Assembly: GCA_045543095.1 (NCBI GenBank)
Contig: JAZQMC010000027.1
Coordinates: 1-47,624, forward strand
Source: Fimenecus sp045543095
GTDB taxonomy: Bacteria; Bacillota; Clostridia; Oscillospirales; Acutalibacteraceae
Direction: 5' to 3'
Length of the DNA stretch: 47,624 nucleotides
The translations under genes were made by a program, and so were the position numbers. The notes under the pieces are model-generated. The model was given only the letters and a program-made list of their open reading frames with translations, ran no database searches and was not told where the DNA came from. Positions 1-8,015 of the stretch are shown here, piece after piece (the first letter of the stretch is position 1; each line of letters opens with the position of its first letter).

Positions 1-1
1 T

Positions 2-1384
2 GGAATGTCAGGTAGTACATACGGCATAATTATGTTCATTGAATCAATTTACGACGCAGTTGACGACTCAATTTCAGGTCTTATTATTGACCGCACAAGA
101 ACTCGTTGGGGTCGTCTTCGTCCTTGGCTTGTCATTCCAACACCATTCTGGGCTATTGCAATGATAATGCTTTTCACGACTCCGTCATTCCTCGTTCACG
201 AATGGCAAAAAGTTATCTGGACTATTGTAGCAATTTTCGTTTACAACCTTGGTATGTCATACTTTGGTGCTTGGACAATTATGCTTTACAACATTACACC
301 AAACAACAATGAGCGTGACAATTTGATTGCCACATCAAAGTTTGCTGACCTTTTTGGTGTATTCCTTCCATCTATTGCATCTATGTTTGTTGGTTTCCTT
401 CCACAGAAAACTGTTGAATGGGGTTGGAAAAATCCAATTGGTATGCAAGATATCTACACAGGCTTTGCAGTTATAATTACAGTAATTGCCGCATTTACTG
501 CTTTCTTCGGTTTCTCTGCAATGAGAGAAAGAGTACCGCTTGCATCTCGTGAACAGATGAAAGAAGTTGGCGTTATTGAGTCTTTCAAAAACGTTTTCAA
601 AAACAGACCAATGTTTGTTCTTGTTCTTTCAGGCTTCTTTGCAGGCTTTAAGTCAGTTGGTGTTGCAAGTGAGAGTTTCTATTGGATGCACAACTCAAAG
701 AACGTTGCACACGGTTCAATCGCAGGTATCTTCACAGGTATTCCAAACTATATTATGGTACCACTTGCTCCAAAACTTATCCGTAAATTTGGTGCTAAAA
801 AGGTTGCTGTTGCATCAGGTATCTTTGCAGGTTTTGCTTATGCAGGTACATTCCTTATCGGTCTTTTCGGTAATGGTGGTAAAGGCTTCCTTGTTGACTG
901 GAGCGGTCACAACGCAGTTATTAATCTTGCGGTGCTTACATTCTGCCTTACAGTCTGCGGACTTCCTAATCAGCTTTTAAACGTTGCCGGTGCTGTTCTT
1001 CAAGGTGACGTTTACGACTACAGCGAATGGAAAACAGGTATGAGAAATGAAGCTCTTGTTCAAACAGTTCAAAACTATTTCGGCAAGGCTGCTAACTCAA
1101 TTACAAACCTTCTTTCAGGTGTTGTTATTTCATTGGTTGGTTATGTTGCAAGAAAAGACGAATTCGGCAACATTGTTCCCGAATCAAACTACAACACACT
1201 TTTAGGTTTCTGGGCTGTTTTCTGCTTACTCCCTGCTATTGCTCGTTTCCTTTACGGTGTAACTCTCTTGTTCTTCAATGTTGACGGTAAGTTCAAAGAG
1301 CAGATGCTTAAAGAACTTGAGATTAAGCGTAAAGAAAGACTTGAAGACCTTGGCATTGATTCAGAAGAAGCAAAAGCTGAATAA
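2..1384 (+). CDS. GPH-family (MFS) sugar:cation symporter, 5' partial
   Basis: This is the C-terminal ~460 residues of a multi-span membrane transporter of the glycoside-pentoside-hexuronide (MelB/XynP-like) family, which imports glycosides or hexuronides with a cation. The family signature lies near the start: an Asp-rich stretch (IYDAVDD) followed by DRTRTRWGRLRPW, the cytoplasmic loop after transmembrane segment 2. About ten further hydrophobic segments follow, with a charged Lys/Glu-rich C-terminal tail. The frame is open to the window edge and the family's first transmembrane segment is missing, so the ATG at position 5 is probably internal and the true start lies outside the window. A strong terminator follows at 1413-1440. 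The convergent alpha-L-fucosidase suggests a glycoside substrate, but the substrate cannot be read from the sequence. Confidence 0.88.
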   Translation, partial: GMSGSTYGIIMFIESIYDAVDDSISGLIIDRTRTRWGRLRPWLVIPTPFWAIAMIMLFTTPSFLVHEWQKVIWTIVAIFVYNLGMSYFGAWTIMLYNITPNNNERDNLIATSKFADLFGVFLPSIASMFVGFLPQKTVEWGWKNPIGMQDIYTGFAVIITVIAAFTAFFGFSAMRERVPLASREQMKEVGVIESFKNVFKNRPMFVLVLSGFFAGFKSVGVASESFYWMHNSKNVAHGSIAGIFTGIPNYIMVPLAPKLIRKFGAKKVAVASGIFAGFAYAGTFLIGLFGNGGKGFLVDWSGHNAVINLAVLTFCLTVCGLPNQLLNVAGAVLQGDVYDYSEWKTGMRNEALVQTVQNYFGKAANSITNLLSGVVISLVGYVARKDEFGNIVPESNYNTLLGFWAVFCLLPAIARFLYGVTLLFFNVDGKFKEQMLKELEIKRKERLEDLGIDSEEAKAE

Positions 1385-1412
1385 ATTTTCAATCACAAAA
1401 TATATAAAATCA

Positions 1413-1440
1413 CCCCGACTTTATCAAAGTCGGGGTTTTG
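1413..1440 (+). terminator. Rho-independent terminator of the symporter gene
   Basis: A perfect 10-bp stem (CCCCGACTTT, loop ATC, AAAGTCGGGG) is followed by TTTTGTTTT. It lies between convergent genes. The minus-strand T-tract is weaker, so it may act only partly for the fucosidase operon. Confidence 0.9.
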
Positions 1441-1448
1441 TTTTAGAT

Positions 1449-2873
1449 TTATTTTTTGCAATAAAGTTCAACTTTATTGAGTGTTGCTTTTACGCGATAC
1501 GATGTGATTACGATTTTAATTTTATTAAGGCTCTGCTTTTTAAAACGGCAGATGCGTTTTGCACCTATTACCGTTGATGAGCAAAGCTTTTCGTAGCCGT
1601 TACCGTTATCACCGTAAACATCAAAGTTTTCAATCTGCTGACCTGTTGCGATATTCTCTTTGAGAATGATTTTATCGGCAGTTATTGGTGTTTTAAAAAT
1701 GATTTCAATTTCGGGCTTTTTGTCATTTTTTCCGCACTGCCAATAGCCGTTTTCAATAAGAATATTATCTGCATTATGTTCTTCATCAAGTTGAGAAGAT
1801 ACAGTAGCCTTGCAATCTTTTGAAAGATTTTCGGGGAATTCTTTTCGCAATTCATCACCGAATTTGCGTAATGCACGGACATCGGCTTTTGCTAAAAGTC
1901 CGTTTTTATCAGGCGGAATATTAAGAAGTAATGAGGAATTGCCCCCTACACTACCCCAATAAATCTGCATAAGTTTTTTAAGAGATTTCACTTTGAAATC
2001 TTCTCGTTTATGATAAAACCAACCCGGTCTTATTGAAACGTCAACCTCGGCGGGATACCAGATAAAATTCTTAATGCCGTCAATGAATTCACGACTGCCT
2101 AAATCCTGTGTTTTCGCATCAACATTTTTTGCAAATTCAGGGGTATCTTCTTGTTGAGAATGCTCGGCAGTATAATCCTGATTTCCTACAAATGCAGGAA
2201 CTACACTCCACTCACTTTCTCTTGATTTACCCGCTTCATTACCGCACCAACGAACATCGGGACCGCAGATATTGATTACTGCATTGGGTTGCAATTCACG
2301 GATTAAATTGAAATATGAATTCCAATCATAAACCTGCTTTTTGCCGTTTTTGCCCTCACCACAAGCACCGTCAAACCAGAAACAGAAAATATCACCATAC
2401 TGTGTTGCAAGTTCTGTAAGCTGATTTTTAAAATATGTATTATATTCTTCGCCCGTGCCGTAAGTGACTTCGTGTCTGTCCCACGGGGATAAATACACAC
2501 CGAATTTTAGCCCATATTCACGGCAAGCATCGGCTACTTCACGCACAACATCGCCATTACCGTCTTTATAAGGGCTGGTTTTCATACAGTAGTCTGTATA
2601 GTCACTCTGCCAAAGACAAAAGCCGTCGTGATGCTTACAAGTAAGAATAATGGCTTTAAGTCCTGCATTTTTAATCTCTCTCGCCCATTGACGAGCATCG
2701 AGTTTTTTAGGGTTAAATACAGATGGCGACGCCGTTCCGTCACCCCATTCACGACCTGTAAATGTATTTGTACCGAAATGGCAAAATGCATACATTTCAA
2801 GCTTTTGCCATTCTAACTGACGAGGCGACGGAGTAACCTCCGCCGCCAACTCATAACTTTTCTTATTCAGCAT
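1449..2873 (-). CDS. Alpha-L-fucosidase (GH29) with C-terminal discoidin-like domain
   Basis: The protein (474 aa) is predicted to hydrolyse terminal alpha-L-fucose from glycans. The first ~330 residues carry the GH29 barrel, with CHFGTNTFTG near the start, KHHDGFCLW, and FWFDGACGEG, where the Asp (residue 168 from the chosen start) is the likely nucleophile. The last ~120 residues look like an F5/8 type C (discoidin-like) beta-sandwich. No signal peptide is visible, so it probably acts inside the cell on imported oligosaccharides. The longest frame starts at a TTG at 2894; the ATG at 2873 is preferred and still overlaps the upstream DUF1667 gene by 11 nt, which suggests translational coupling. 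No clear Shine-Dalgarno sequence precedes it. The GH29 subfamily and linkage preference cannot be decided here. Confidence 0.9.
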   Translation of the reverse strand: MLNKKSYELAAEVTPSPRQLEWQKLEMYAFCHFGTNTFTGREWGDGTASPSVFNPKKLDARQWAREIKNAGLKAIILTCKHHDGFCLWQSDYTDYCMKTSPYKDGNGDVVREVADACREYGLKFGVYLSPWDRHEVTYGTGEEYNTYFKNQLTELATQYGDIFCFWFDGACGEGKNGKKQVYDWNSYFNLIRELQPNAVINICGPDVRWCGNEAGKSRESEWSVVPAFVGNQDYTAEHSQQEDTPEFAKNVDAKTQDLGSREFIDGIKNFIWYPAEVDVSIRPGWFYHKREDFKVKSLKKLMQIYWGSVGGNSSLLLNIPPDKNGLLAKADVRALRKFGDELRKEFPENLSKDCKATVSSQLDEEHNADNILIENGYWQCGKNDKKPEIEIIFKTPITADKIILKENIATGQQIENFDVYGDNGNGYEKLCSSTVIGAKRICRFKKQSLNKIKIVITSYRVKATLNKVELYCKK

Positions 2874-3225
2874 AGTTTGTTGCAATAATATCAACGCCTG
2901 TACCGAGAATATTCTCGATTACAACATCGCCGATATTAACAGGAGCCTTAATTGAAGCCTCGTTAATAATCTTCATACAATCCATCATCATTCCCTTTGG
3001 AATTGGATTTGAAGTTTTAACGGGTACAACATAAGCCTCACCGCCCTCAACTTTAACGGTAGTTGTGAGCATTCTTGTGGGATTTGTAACTTCTGTGCGG
3101 GCATAAGCATCGCCACGCTTACAAGTATTACCTGTAACAGTTGCAACATTACCGTCGTTATCAAAGGTGACAGTAATTGGACAACCTAAAGGACAAGCTA
3201 CGCATACAAGTTCTCTTTTTTCCAT
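2863..3225 (-). CDS. DUF1667 protein, small four-cysteine partner of GlpA/GlpB-like flavoproteins
   Basis: This 120-aa protein has the layout of DUF1667: an N-terminal motif CVACPLGC (Cys8, Cys11, Cys15) and a fourth Cys at position 35 (GNTCKRGD), a pattern that could hold an iron-sulfur cluster or another metal. It lies directly after two FAD-dependent oxidoreductases (3 nt gap), the usual three-gene arrangement in Clostridia. There it probably replaces the GlpC-type electron-transfer subunit of anaerobic glycerol-3-phosphate dehydrogenase; that role is inferred. The downstream fucosidase starts inside its 3' end. Confidence 0.85.
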   Translation of the reverse strand: MEKRELVCVACPLGCPITVTFDNDGNVATVTGNTCKRGDAYARTEVTNPTRMLTTTVKVEGGEAYVVPVKTSNPIPKGMMMDCMKIINEASIKAPVNIGDVVIENILGTGVDIIATNYAE

Positions 3226-3228
3226 TAC

Positions 3229-4482
3229 TTACGCCTCCACTCTAACTGTAATAGTTGCATTTGCAGGAAGTTCTTCAATTACTGACTGTTTAAGTGTAAC
3301 ATATTCCATTTCGCCCGGGCAAAGCTTAACCTTTTTCTTTGAAAGGATTTCTTTACCGTCGCACTCAACAATAATTTTTGCCTTATTGTAAACTGCACCA
3401 ACACGGAAATAGAGTTTAACATCTGCATCAGTTTCGCGGTTAATTCTCTGTGGAACGATATAACGAACACCGTTAATACCCTGAGTTTTAACACACTCGC
3501 CTGTTACTTTTTCGCCCTTTATGTATTTAGCCGCACCAAGACCCGCAATCTGACTTTCTTCAGTAACATAGTCAACAAGGTCGTGCACCTGAAGAACATT
3601 ACCGCAAGCGAACACACCTGCGTGCTCTGTTTCACGGTATTCGTCAACACAAGGACCATTTGTAATTCTGTCGAGCTCAAGTCCTGAATTCTTTGAAAGC
3701 TCGTTCTCGGGAATAAGACCAACTGACAACATAAGTGTATCGCAAGGAACATATTCTTCTGTGCCCGGAATTGGCTGAAGTTTTTCATCAACTTTAGCGA
3801 TTGTAACACCCTCAAGTCTATCTTTACCGTGAGTTGCAACTACTGTACAACTAAGCTTAAGCGGAATACCGAAGTCATCCAGACACTGAACAATATTTCT
3901 TGTAAGACCGCCTGAATATGGCATAAGCTCGCAAACCATTTTAACCTTTGCACCTTCAAGTGTCATACGACGAGCCATAATAAGACCGATGTCGCCCGAA
4001 CCGAGAATAACAACCTCATGGCCGGGCATATAGCCATCAATATTAACATATTTCTGTGCAGTACCCGCAGTCATAATACCTGAACAACGGCTACCTGCAA
4101 TGCTCAACGCACCTCTTGGTCTTTCACGGCAACCCATAGCAAGAACTACTGCTTTTGCATTGATTTTGAGAAGACCATCTTTTTTATTTACTGCAGTAAC
4201 AATATTATTTTCATCAATATCGAGAACCATTGTGTCAGTTTTAACCTCAATATCGGTATCTGCAAGCAAATCTATAAATCTACCCGCATATTCTGGACCT
4301 GCAAGCTCTTCGCCGAAATAATGAAGTCCGAAGCCTGTGTGAATGCACTGCTCAAGAATACCACCAAGAGTTTCGGCACGCTCTAACACGATAATTTTAT
4401 TTACACCGTTTTCTTTAGCCTTAAGGGCTGCTGCCATACCGGCGGGACCGCCACCAACAACGGCAAGTTCATAATCTAACAC
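3229..4482 (-). CDS. NAD(P)/FAD-dependent oxidoreductase (GlpB-like partner)
   Basis: This 417-aa flavoprotein has two Rossmann motifs: GGGPAG near residues 10-15 (FAD) and GSGDIG near 161-166 (NAD). It also carries the clostridial signature MGCRERPRG around residue 118 and a conserved Cys in EQCIHTGFG. It probably passes electrons between the GlpA-like subunit and NAD(H). The frame opens at a GTG at 4497 that overlaps the upstream stop as GTGA. A second GTG at 4482 has a GAGGTG Shine-Dalgarno sequence 7 nt upstream and gives the normal short N-terminus before the FAD motif, so 4482 is preferred. It is the middle gene of the GlpA-like, GlpB-like, DUF1667 operon. Confidence 0.85.
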   Translation of the reverse strand: MLDYELAVVGGGPAGMAAALKAKENGVNKIIVLERAETLGGILEQCIHTGFGLHYFGEELAGPEYAGRFIDLLADTDIEVKTDTMVLDIDENNIVTAVNKKDGLLKINAKAVVLAMGCRERPRGALSIAGSRCSGIMTAGTAQKYVNIDGYMPGHEVVILGSGDIGLIMARRMTLEGAKVKMVCELMPYSGGLTRNIVQCLDDFGIPLKLSCTVVATHGKDRLEGVTIAKVDEKLQPIPGTEEYVPCDTLMLSVGLIPENELSKNSGLELDRITNGPCVDEYRETEHAGVFACGNVLQVHDLVDYVTEESQIAGLGAAKYIKGEKVTGECVKTQGINGVRYIVPQRINRETDADVKLYFRVGAVYNKAKIIVECDGKEILSKKKVKLCPGEMEYVTLKQSVIEELPANATITVRVEA

Positions 4483-4493
4483 GCAAACACACC

Positions 4494-5924
4494 TCACTTT
4501 GTTCTCTCGTAAATAATTTTTGACTCGCCACCAAATTTTGTGATGTCACTCATAGGAACACCCAATTCGCGTGCGAGAATTTCTACAACCTTACTACCGC
4601 AGAAACCTCCCTGACAACGTCCCATACCTGCACGAGTTCTGCGTTTTACACCGTCAACATCACGAGCACCTGCGGGGGCTTTGATAGCGTCAATAATTTC
4701 GCCCTCTGTGATTGTTTCACAACGGCAAACAATTCTGCCGTAAGCTGAATTCTTTTTAATAAGCTCTGCTCTTTCTTGGTCATTTAAATGACGGAAGCGA
4801 ACAGGCTCTTCTCTTGTATCTGTATAAACTTCTTTTTCTTTAAGCTCAACTTTTTCTGCGAGAATGTCGCGAACATAAATCGCGATTGCAGGGGCAGAAG
4901 AAAGCCCGGGAGATTCAATACCCGCAACATTGAGGAAATTTTCACTTGTTGGACACCAACCAATAATGAAATCGTCACTAACCGGATGAGCACGAACACC
5001 TGCGAAAGATGTAATTGCATTTCTCTGTGAAACTGTGGGAACTGATTTAAGTGCTTTTGCAACAATTTCCATAAGACCTGCGGGAGTTGTATCTGTATCT
5101 TCTTTATTATCCTGATTGATAGCTGTTGGTCCGATAAGAAGATTACCGTCAACAGTAGGAGTTACAAGAATACCTTTACCCATTTCATTAGGACACTGGA
5201 ATATGGTATGAACAGCAAGGTTACCAACTGATTTATCAAGCAGATAGTACTCGCCTTTACGAGGGATAATTTCTATTTCATCATAGCCCACCATACGAGC
5301 AAGGTCATCAGAGAAATTTCCTGCTGCGTTGATGATATATTGTGCGTTAATATCACCCAATGATGTTTTAAGTATGTAACTATTTTCGTTATCTTCAATT
5401 GCGGTTACATTGCAGTTTCTGATAAATTCAACACCGTTTGTAACTGCGTTTTCAACAGCTGCGATTGTAAGCTCATAAGGGCACACAATACCTGCACTTT
5501 CACAAAGAAGAGCTCCAACTGCTTTATCACTTATATTGGGTTCAATTCTGCGAAGTTCAGCCTGGTCAATAACCGAAAGACCGGGAACACCGTTTTTAAT
5601 TCCTCTGTCATAAAGAACATTGATATGCTCCATTTCGCTCTCTGAAAAAGCAACAACCACAGAGCCGTTCTTTTTAAAAGGAACTGAAAGCTTTTCACAA
5701 AGTTCAGGCATCATAGCAGTACCCTTAACATTGAGTTCTGCTTTTAAAGTACCGTTTTGAGCATCAAAGCCACCGTGCACAATGGCACTGTTTGCCTTTG
5801 TAGTACCCATTGCAACATCATTACACTTTTCAAGCAAAGCCACATTAAGATTATAGCGACTAAGCTCGCGTGCAATAAGACCACCGACAACACCGGCACC
5901 TACAATTGCTACATCGTAAGTCAT
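4494..5924 (-). CDS. GlpA-like FAD-dependent dehydrogenase with BFD [2Fe-2S] domain
   Basis: This 476-aa enzyme has an N-terminal FAD-binding DAO fold (GAGVVG at residues 9-14) and a C-terminal BFD-like [2Fe-2S] domain with Cys400, Cys402, Cys437 and Cys442 (VCRCET ... GRCQGGFCG). This is the domain order of anaerobic glycerol-3-phosphate dehydrogenase subunit A. L-2-hydroxyglutarate oxidase-like proteins share the DAO domain, so the substrate is inferred mainly from the operon partners. The gene is first in its operon. The ribosome binding site AGAAGGG lies 7 nt before the ATG, and an extended -10 box is at 5974-5982. It overlaps the next frame's possible GTG start. Confidence 0.87.
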   Translation of the reverse strand: MTYDVAIVGAGVVGGLIARELSRYNLNVALLEKCNDVAMGTTKANSAIVHGGFDAQNGTLKAELNVKGTAMMPELCEKLSVPFKKNGSVVVAFSESEMEHINVLYDRGIKNGVPGLSVIDQAELRRIEPNISDKAVGALLCESAGIVCPYELTIAAVENAVTNGVEFIRNCNVTAIEDNENSYILKTSLGDINAQYIINAAGNFSDDLARMVGYDEIEIIPRKGEYYLLDKSVGNLAVHTIFQCPNEMGKGILVTPTVDGNLLIGPTAINQDNKEDTDTTPAGLMEIVAKALKSVPTVSQRNAITSFAGVRAHPVSDDFIIGWCPTSENFLNVAGIESPGLSSAPAIAIYVRDILAEKVELKEKEVYTDTREEPVRFRHLNDQERAELIKKNSAYGRIVCRCETITEGEIIDAIKAPAGARDVDGVKRRTRAGMGRCQGGFCGSKVVEILARELGVPMSDITKFGGESKIIYERTK

Positions 5925-5973
5925 AAATAACCCTTCTTTTTCTAATATTTTTACATATTCTTCAAGATTTATT

Positions 5974-5982
5974 ATTATATCA
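5974..5982 (-). promoter_or_regulatory. Extended -10 promoter element of the GlpA-like operon
   Basis: On the minus strand the sequence reads TGATATAAT, a TGN-extended consensus -10 box, about 50 nt before the ATG. No good -35 hexamer is seen at 16-18 nt. The surrounding 118-nt intergenic region holds nothing else recognisable. Confidence 0.55.
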
Positions 5983-6042
5983 CATTTATTTACTAATTAA
6001 CATAGTTTTCAACAAAATTCTTTAGTTAATTTTTAAGTATTT

Positions 6043-6747
6043 TTATTTTATCTGTGCTTTAAGCTTGTCACCTATTCTCTTTAAAATCCGTTTTTCAAGT
6101 CTTGAAATATAGCTTTGAGAAATACCTAACTTATCTGCTACCTGTTTTTGAGTAAGCTCGGGCTTATCACCTAACCCAAATCGCATATCAATAATTTCAC
6201 GCTCGCGTGCGGGCAATGTATCGATAAGCTTTAAAAGAATTCTTTTTTCGTCTTCCTCCTCCATTTCGCGATTGATTTCATCCACATCGCTTCCGAGAAC
6301 ATCGGCAAGCATAAGTTCATTGCCCTCCCAATCGGTATTTAGAGGTTCATCAAGAGAAACTTCCATTTTTTGCGATGCGATTTTACGAAGGTGCATTAAA
6401 ATTTCATTTTCAATACACCGCGAAGCGTATGTCGCAAGCTTTATATTTTTTTCGGGTGAAAAAGTATTGACCGCTTTTATAAGTCCGATTGTTCCTATTG
6501 AAATCAAATCCTCAACATTAACTCCCGAGCTTTCAAATTTTTTCGCTATATAAACCACAAGGCGTAAATTATGTGTAATCAATTTTTCGCGTGCACTTTC
6601 ATCACCTGTGGAGAGTTGCTCACTTAAAATTTGCTCTTCTTCTTTCGTAAGCGGTTCAGGTAAGGACACAGGACCGTTTATGTAGTAAGCTCCCCTTTTA
6701 AACAGCCTTAAATACAACTTTTTAAAAAACAATTTAACCTTTAACAT
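6043..6747 (-). CDS. sigE: Sporulation sigma factor E precursor (pro-SigE)
   Basis: This 234-aa sigma-70 family protein controls early mother-cell gene expression during sporulation. It has the short basic, amphipathic pro-sequence at its N-terminus (about 25 residues before the INGP segment). Region 2 follows, with HNLRLVVYIAKKFE, VEDLISIGTIGLIKAVNTF and LATYASRCIENEILM. Region 4 ends with a helix-turn-helix (ADKLGISQSYISRLEKRILKR). Similarity to Bacillus SigE is high along the whole length. It overlaps the 3' end of spoIIGA by 14 nt, the standard arrangement with its processing protease. Bacilli and many Clostridia have sigG next, but here the next gene is an unrelated dehydrogenase. Confidence 0.96.
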   Translation of the reverse strand: MLKVKLFFKKLYLRLFKRGAYYINGPVSLPEPLTKEEEQILSEQLSTGDESAREKLITHNLRLVVYIAKKFESSGVNVEDLISIGTIGLIKAVNTFSPEKNIKLATYASRCIENEILMHLRKIASQKMEVSLDEPLNTDWEGNELMLADVLGSDVDEINREMEEEDEKRILLKLIDTLPAREREIIDMRFGLGDKPELTQKQVADKLGISQSYISRLEKRILKRIGDKLKAQIK

Positions 6748-7540
6748 TGTGCATTTCTCCTTCTAAATTTATATTGAGTATGATTTTATATTCTTCAAGT
6801 GGTACAACGCTTTCACCTATGTAGACTTTATCGGTTGTAAACGAATTGATTTTTAAGTTTTCGGGGCGAAAGGCTTTTACCAGAGAATCGCCATTTACTG
6901 TTGTTACAGGGATAAGACGGAACTTATCGTCGGGAATACTGAATTGTCTAAACAAAGATTTTTCGACCATTACCACGGGATATAATGAAAATGGTTCACG
7001 CAGATTATTACCTGTATCCATTAACGCGGTATCCGACACAACCCTACCGTTTTGCTGAATAGTCACATAATATTCCTGACTTTTCGGTGCTTTTTTATCG
7101 GTGAATTTTGTAATTACAGTTATAACAATATAAGAAAACACCGAACAAACAACAAGAAATGCAATATCTATATCAAAATACACAATTCCGTTGGTATAAA
7201 TTAAAATATCAGTATCAAAAAATATGTAGATTGCGAACATTACTCCGCCGAAGATAAAACTTATGGCAAACAGCCAGAAGACCTTTTGTAAAAGGCTTTT
7301 TAACGGCTTTATGCCAAAGGTTATTACTATCATTAAAACTGCCGTAAATAGCTTTAAAGCAGTCATTATAATGCCTAAATCTTCAAGAAAAATAAGCATT
7401 GAGGAAACTCCGCCCGCAAGCGACCCAAAAGCAATCCGTAGACGCGAGGTATGAGCACGAGTGAGTTTTCGTACTGCCAATAACATAAAATAATTCACTA
7501 AAGTATTAATAATTATTAACACATCAACATACACAATCAC
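6734..7540 (-). CDS. spoIIGA: Sigma-E processing peptidase SpoIIGA
   Basis: This membrane aspartic protease removes the pro-sequence of SigE at the forespore septum. Five or so hydrophobic segments fill the first ~150 residues, followed by a soluble domain with the catalytic motif MDTGNN (Asp175 from the chosen start). The longest frame begins at a TTG (7588), and an ATG at 7573 sits in the loop of the ruvX terminator; neither is likely. A GTG at 7540 has GGTG 6 nt upstream and gives the typical N-terminus MIVYVDVL, so it is chosen with moderate confidence. The gene runs into sigE with a 14-nt overlap. Confidence 0.9.
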   Translation of the reverse strand: MIVYVDVLIIINTLVNYFMLLAVRKLTRAHTSRLRIAFGSLAGGVSSMLIFLEDLGIIMTALKLFTAVLMIVITFGIKPLKSLLQKVFWLFAISFIFGGVMFAIYIFFDTDILIYTNGIVYFDIDIAFLVVCSVFSYIVITVITKFTDKKAPKSQEYYVTIQQNGRVVSDTALMDTGNNLREPFSLYPVVMVEKSLFRQFSIPDDKFRLIPVTTVNGDSLVKAFRPENLKINSFTTDKVYIGESVVPLEEYKIILNINLEGEMHNVKG

Positions 7541-7553
7541 AACAATCACCAAC

Positions 7554-7591
7554 AAAAAAATGCTTGACACCATTATACAAGGTATCAAGCA
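7554..7591 (-). terminator. Rho-independent terminator of ruvX
   Basis: On the minus strand an 11-bp stem (TGCTTGATACC / GGTGTCAAGCA, one G-T pair) with a 9-nt loop is followed by seven Ts. It begins 17 nt after the ruvX stop and reaches almost to the spoIIGA start, so it separates ruvX transcription from spoIIGA or attenuates read-through. Confidence 0.88.
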
Positions 7592-7607
7592 TTTAATTTG
7601 TCATATT

Positions 7608-8015
7608 TTAGATTGTTCTCATATAATCTTCGAGAATTAAAACCGCCGAAACTGCATCAACAACCGCCTTGCGTTTTTTACCGCGTACATCAGCAGTATT
7701 GAGAATATTATGTGCAGAAACAGTTGTGAGTCTTTCGTTCTGAAAAAACACGGGAAGTCCTGTTTTTTCTTTTAAAAGTTCACCGAATTCACGGCACGCC
7801 TCACTGCGAAAACCGTAGCTACCGTCCATATTTTGCGGAAGCCCTACGCAAATTCTCTCTGCTTTTTTCTCTTTTGCCAATTCAGTTATTTTATCGACAA
7901 GCTTTTCACGGTCTTTTTCAGTTATAACACACACGGGAGATGCTAAAATCTGCATTTTATCGCAAACAGCAATCCCTGTGCGGACATCACCGTAATCAAC
8001 GGACATTATAACCAT
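7608..8015 (-). CDS. ruvX: Holliday junction resolvase-like RuvX (YqgF)
   Basis: This 135-aa RNase H-fold protein of the YqgF family takes part in pre-16S rRNA 5' end processing and may resolve recombination intermediates. Family landmarks are SVDYGDVRTGIAV at the N-terminus (first acidic residue), GLPQNMDGSYG, NERLTT (Glu) and the final DAVSAVLILEDY (Asp). The start ATG overlaps the stop of the upstream penicillin-binding protein gene by one base (TAATG). A second Met three codons later is also possible. The length is normal for the family. Confidence 0.93.
   Translation of the reverse strand: MVIMSVDYGDVRTGIAVCDKMQILASPVCVITEKDREKLVDKITELAKEKKAERICVGLPQNMDGSYGFRSEACREFGELLKEKTGLPVFFQNERLTTVSAHNILNTADVRGKKRKAVVDAVSAVLILEDYMRTI

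Noticed and set aside
7541..7588. N-terminal extension of SpoIIGA from a TTG at 7588 or ATG at 7573
   Set aside because: This stretch is the ruvX terminator hairpin and its T-tract; the GTG at 7540 gives the family-typical N-terminus.
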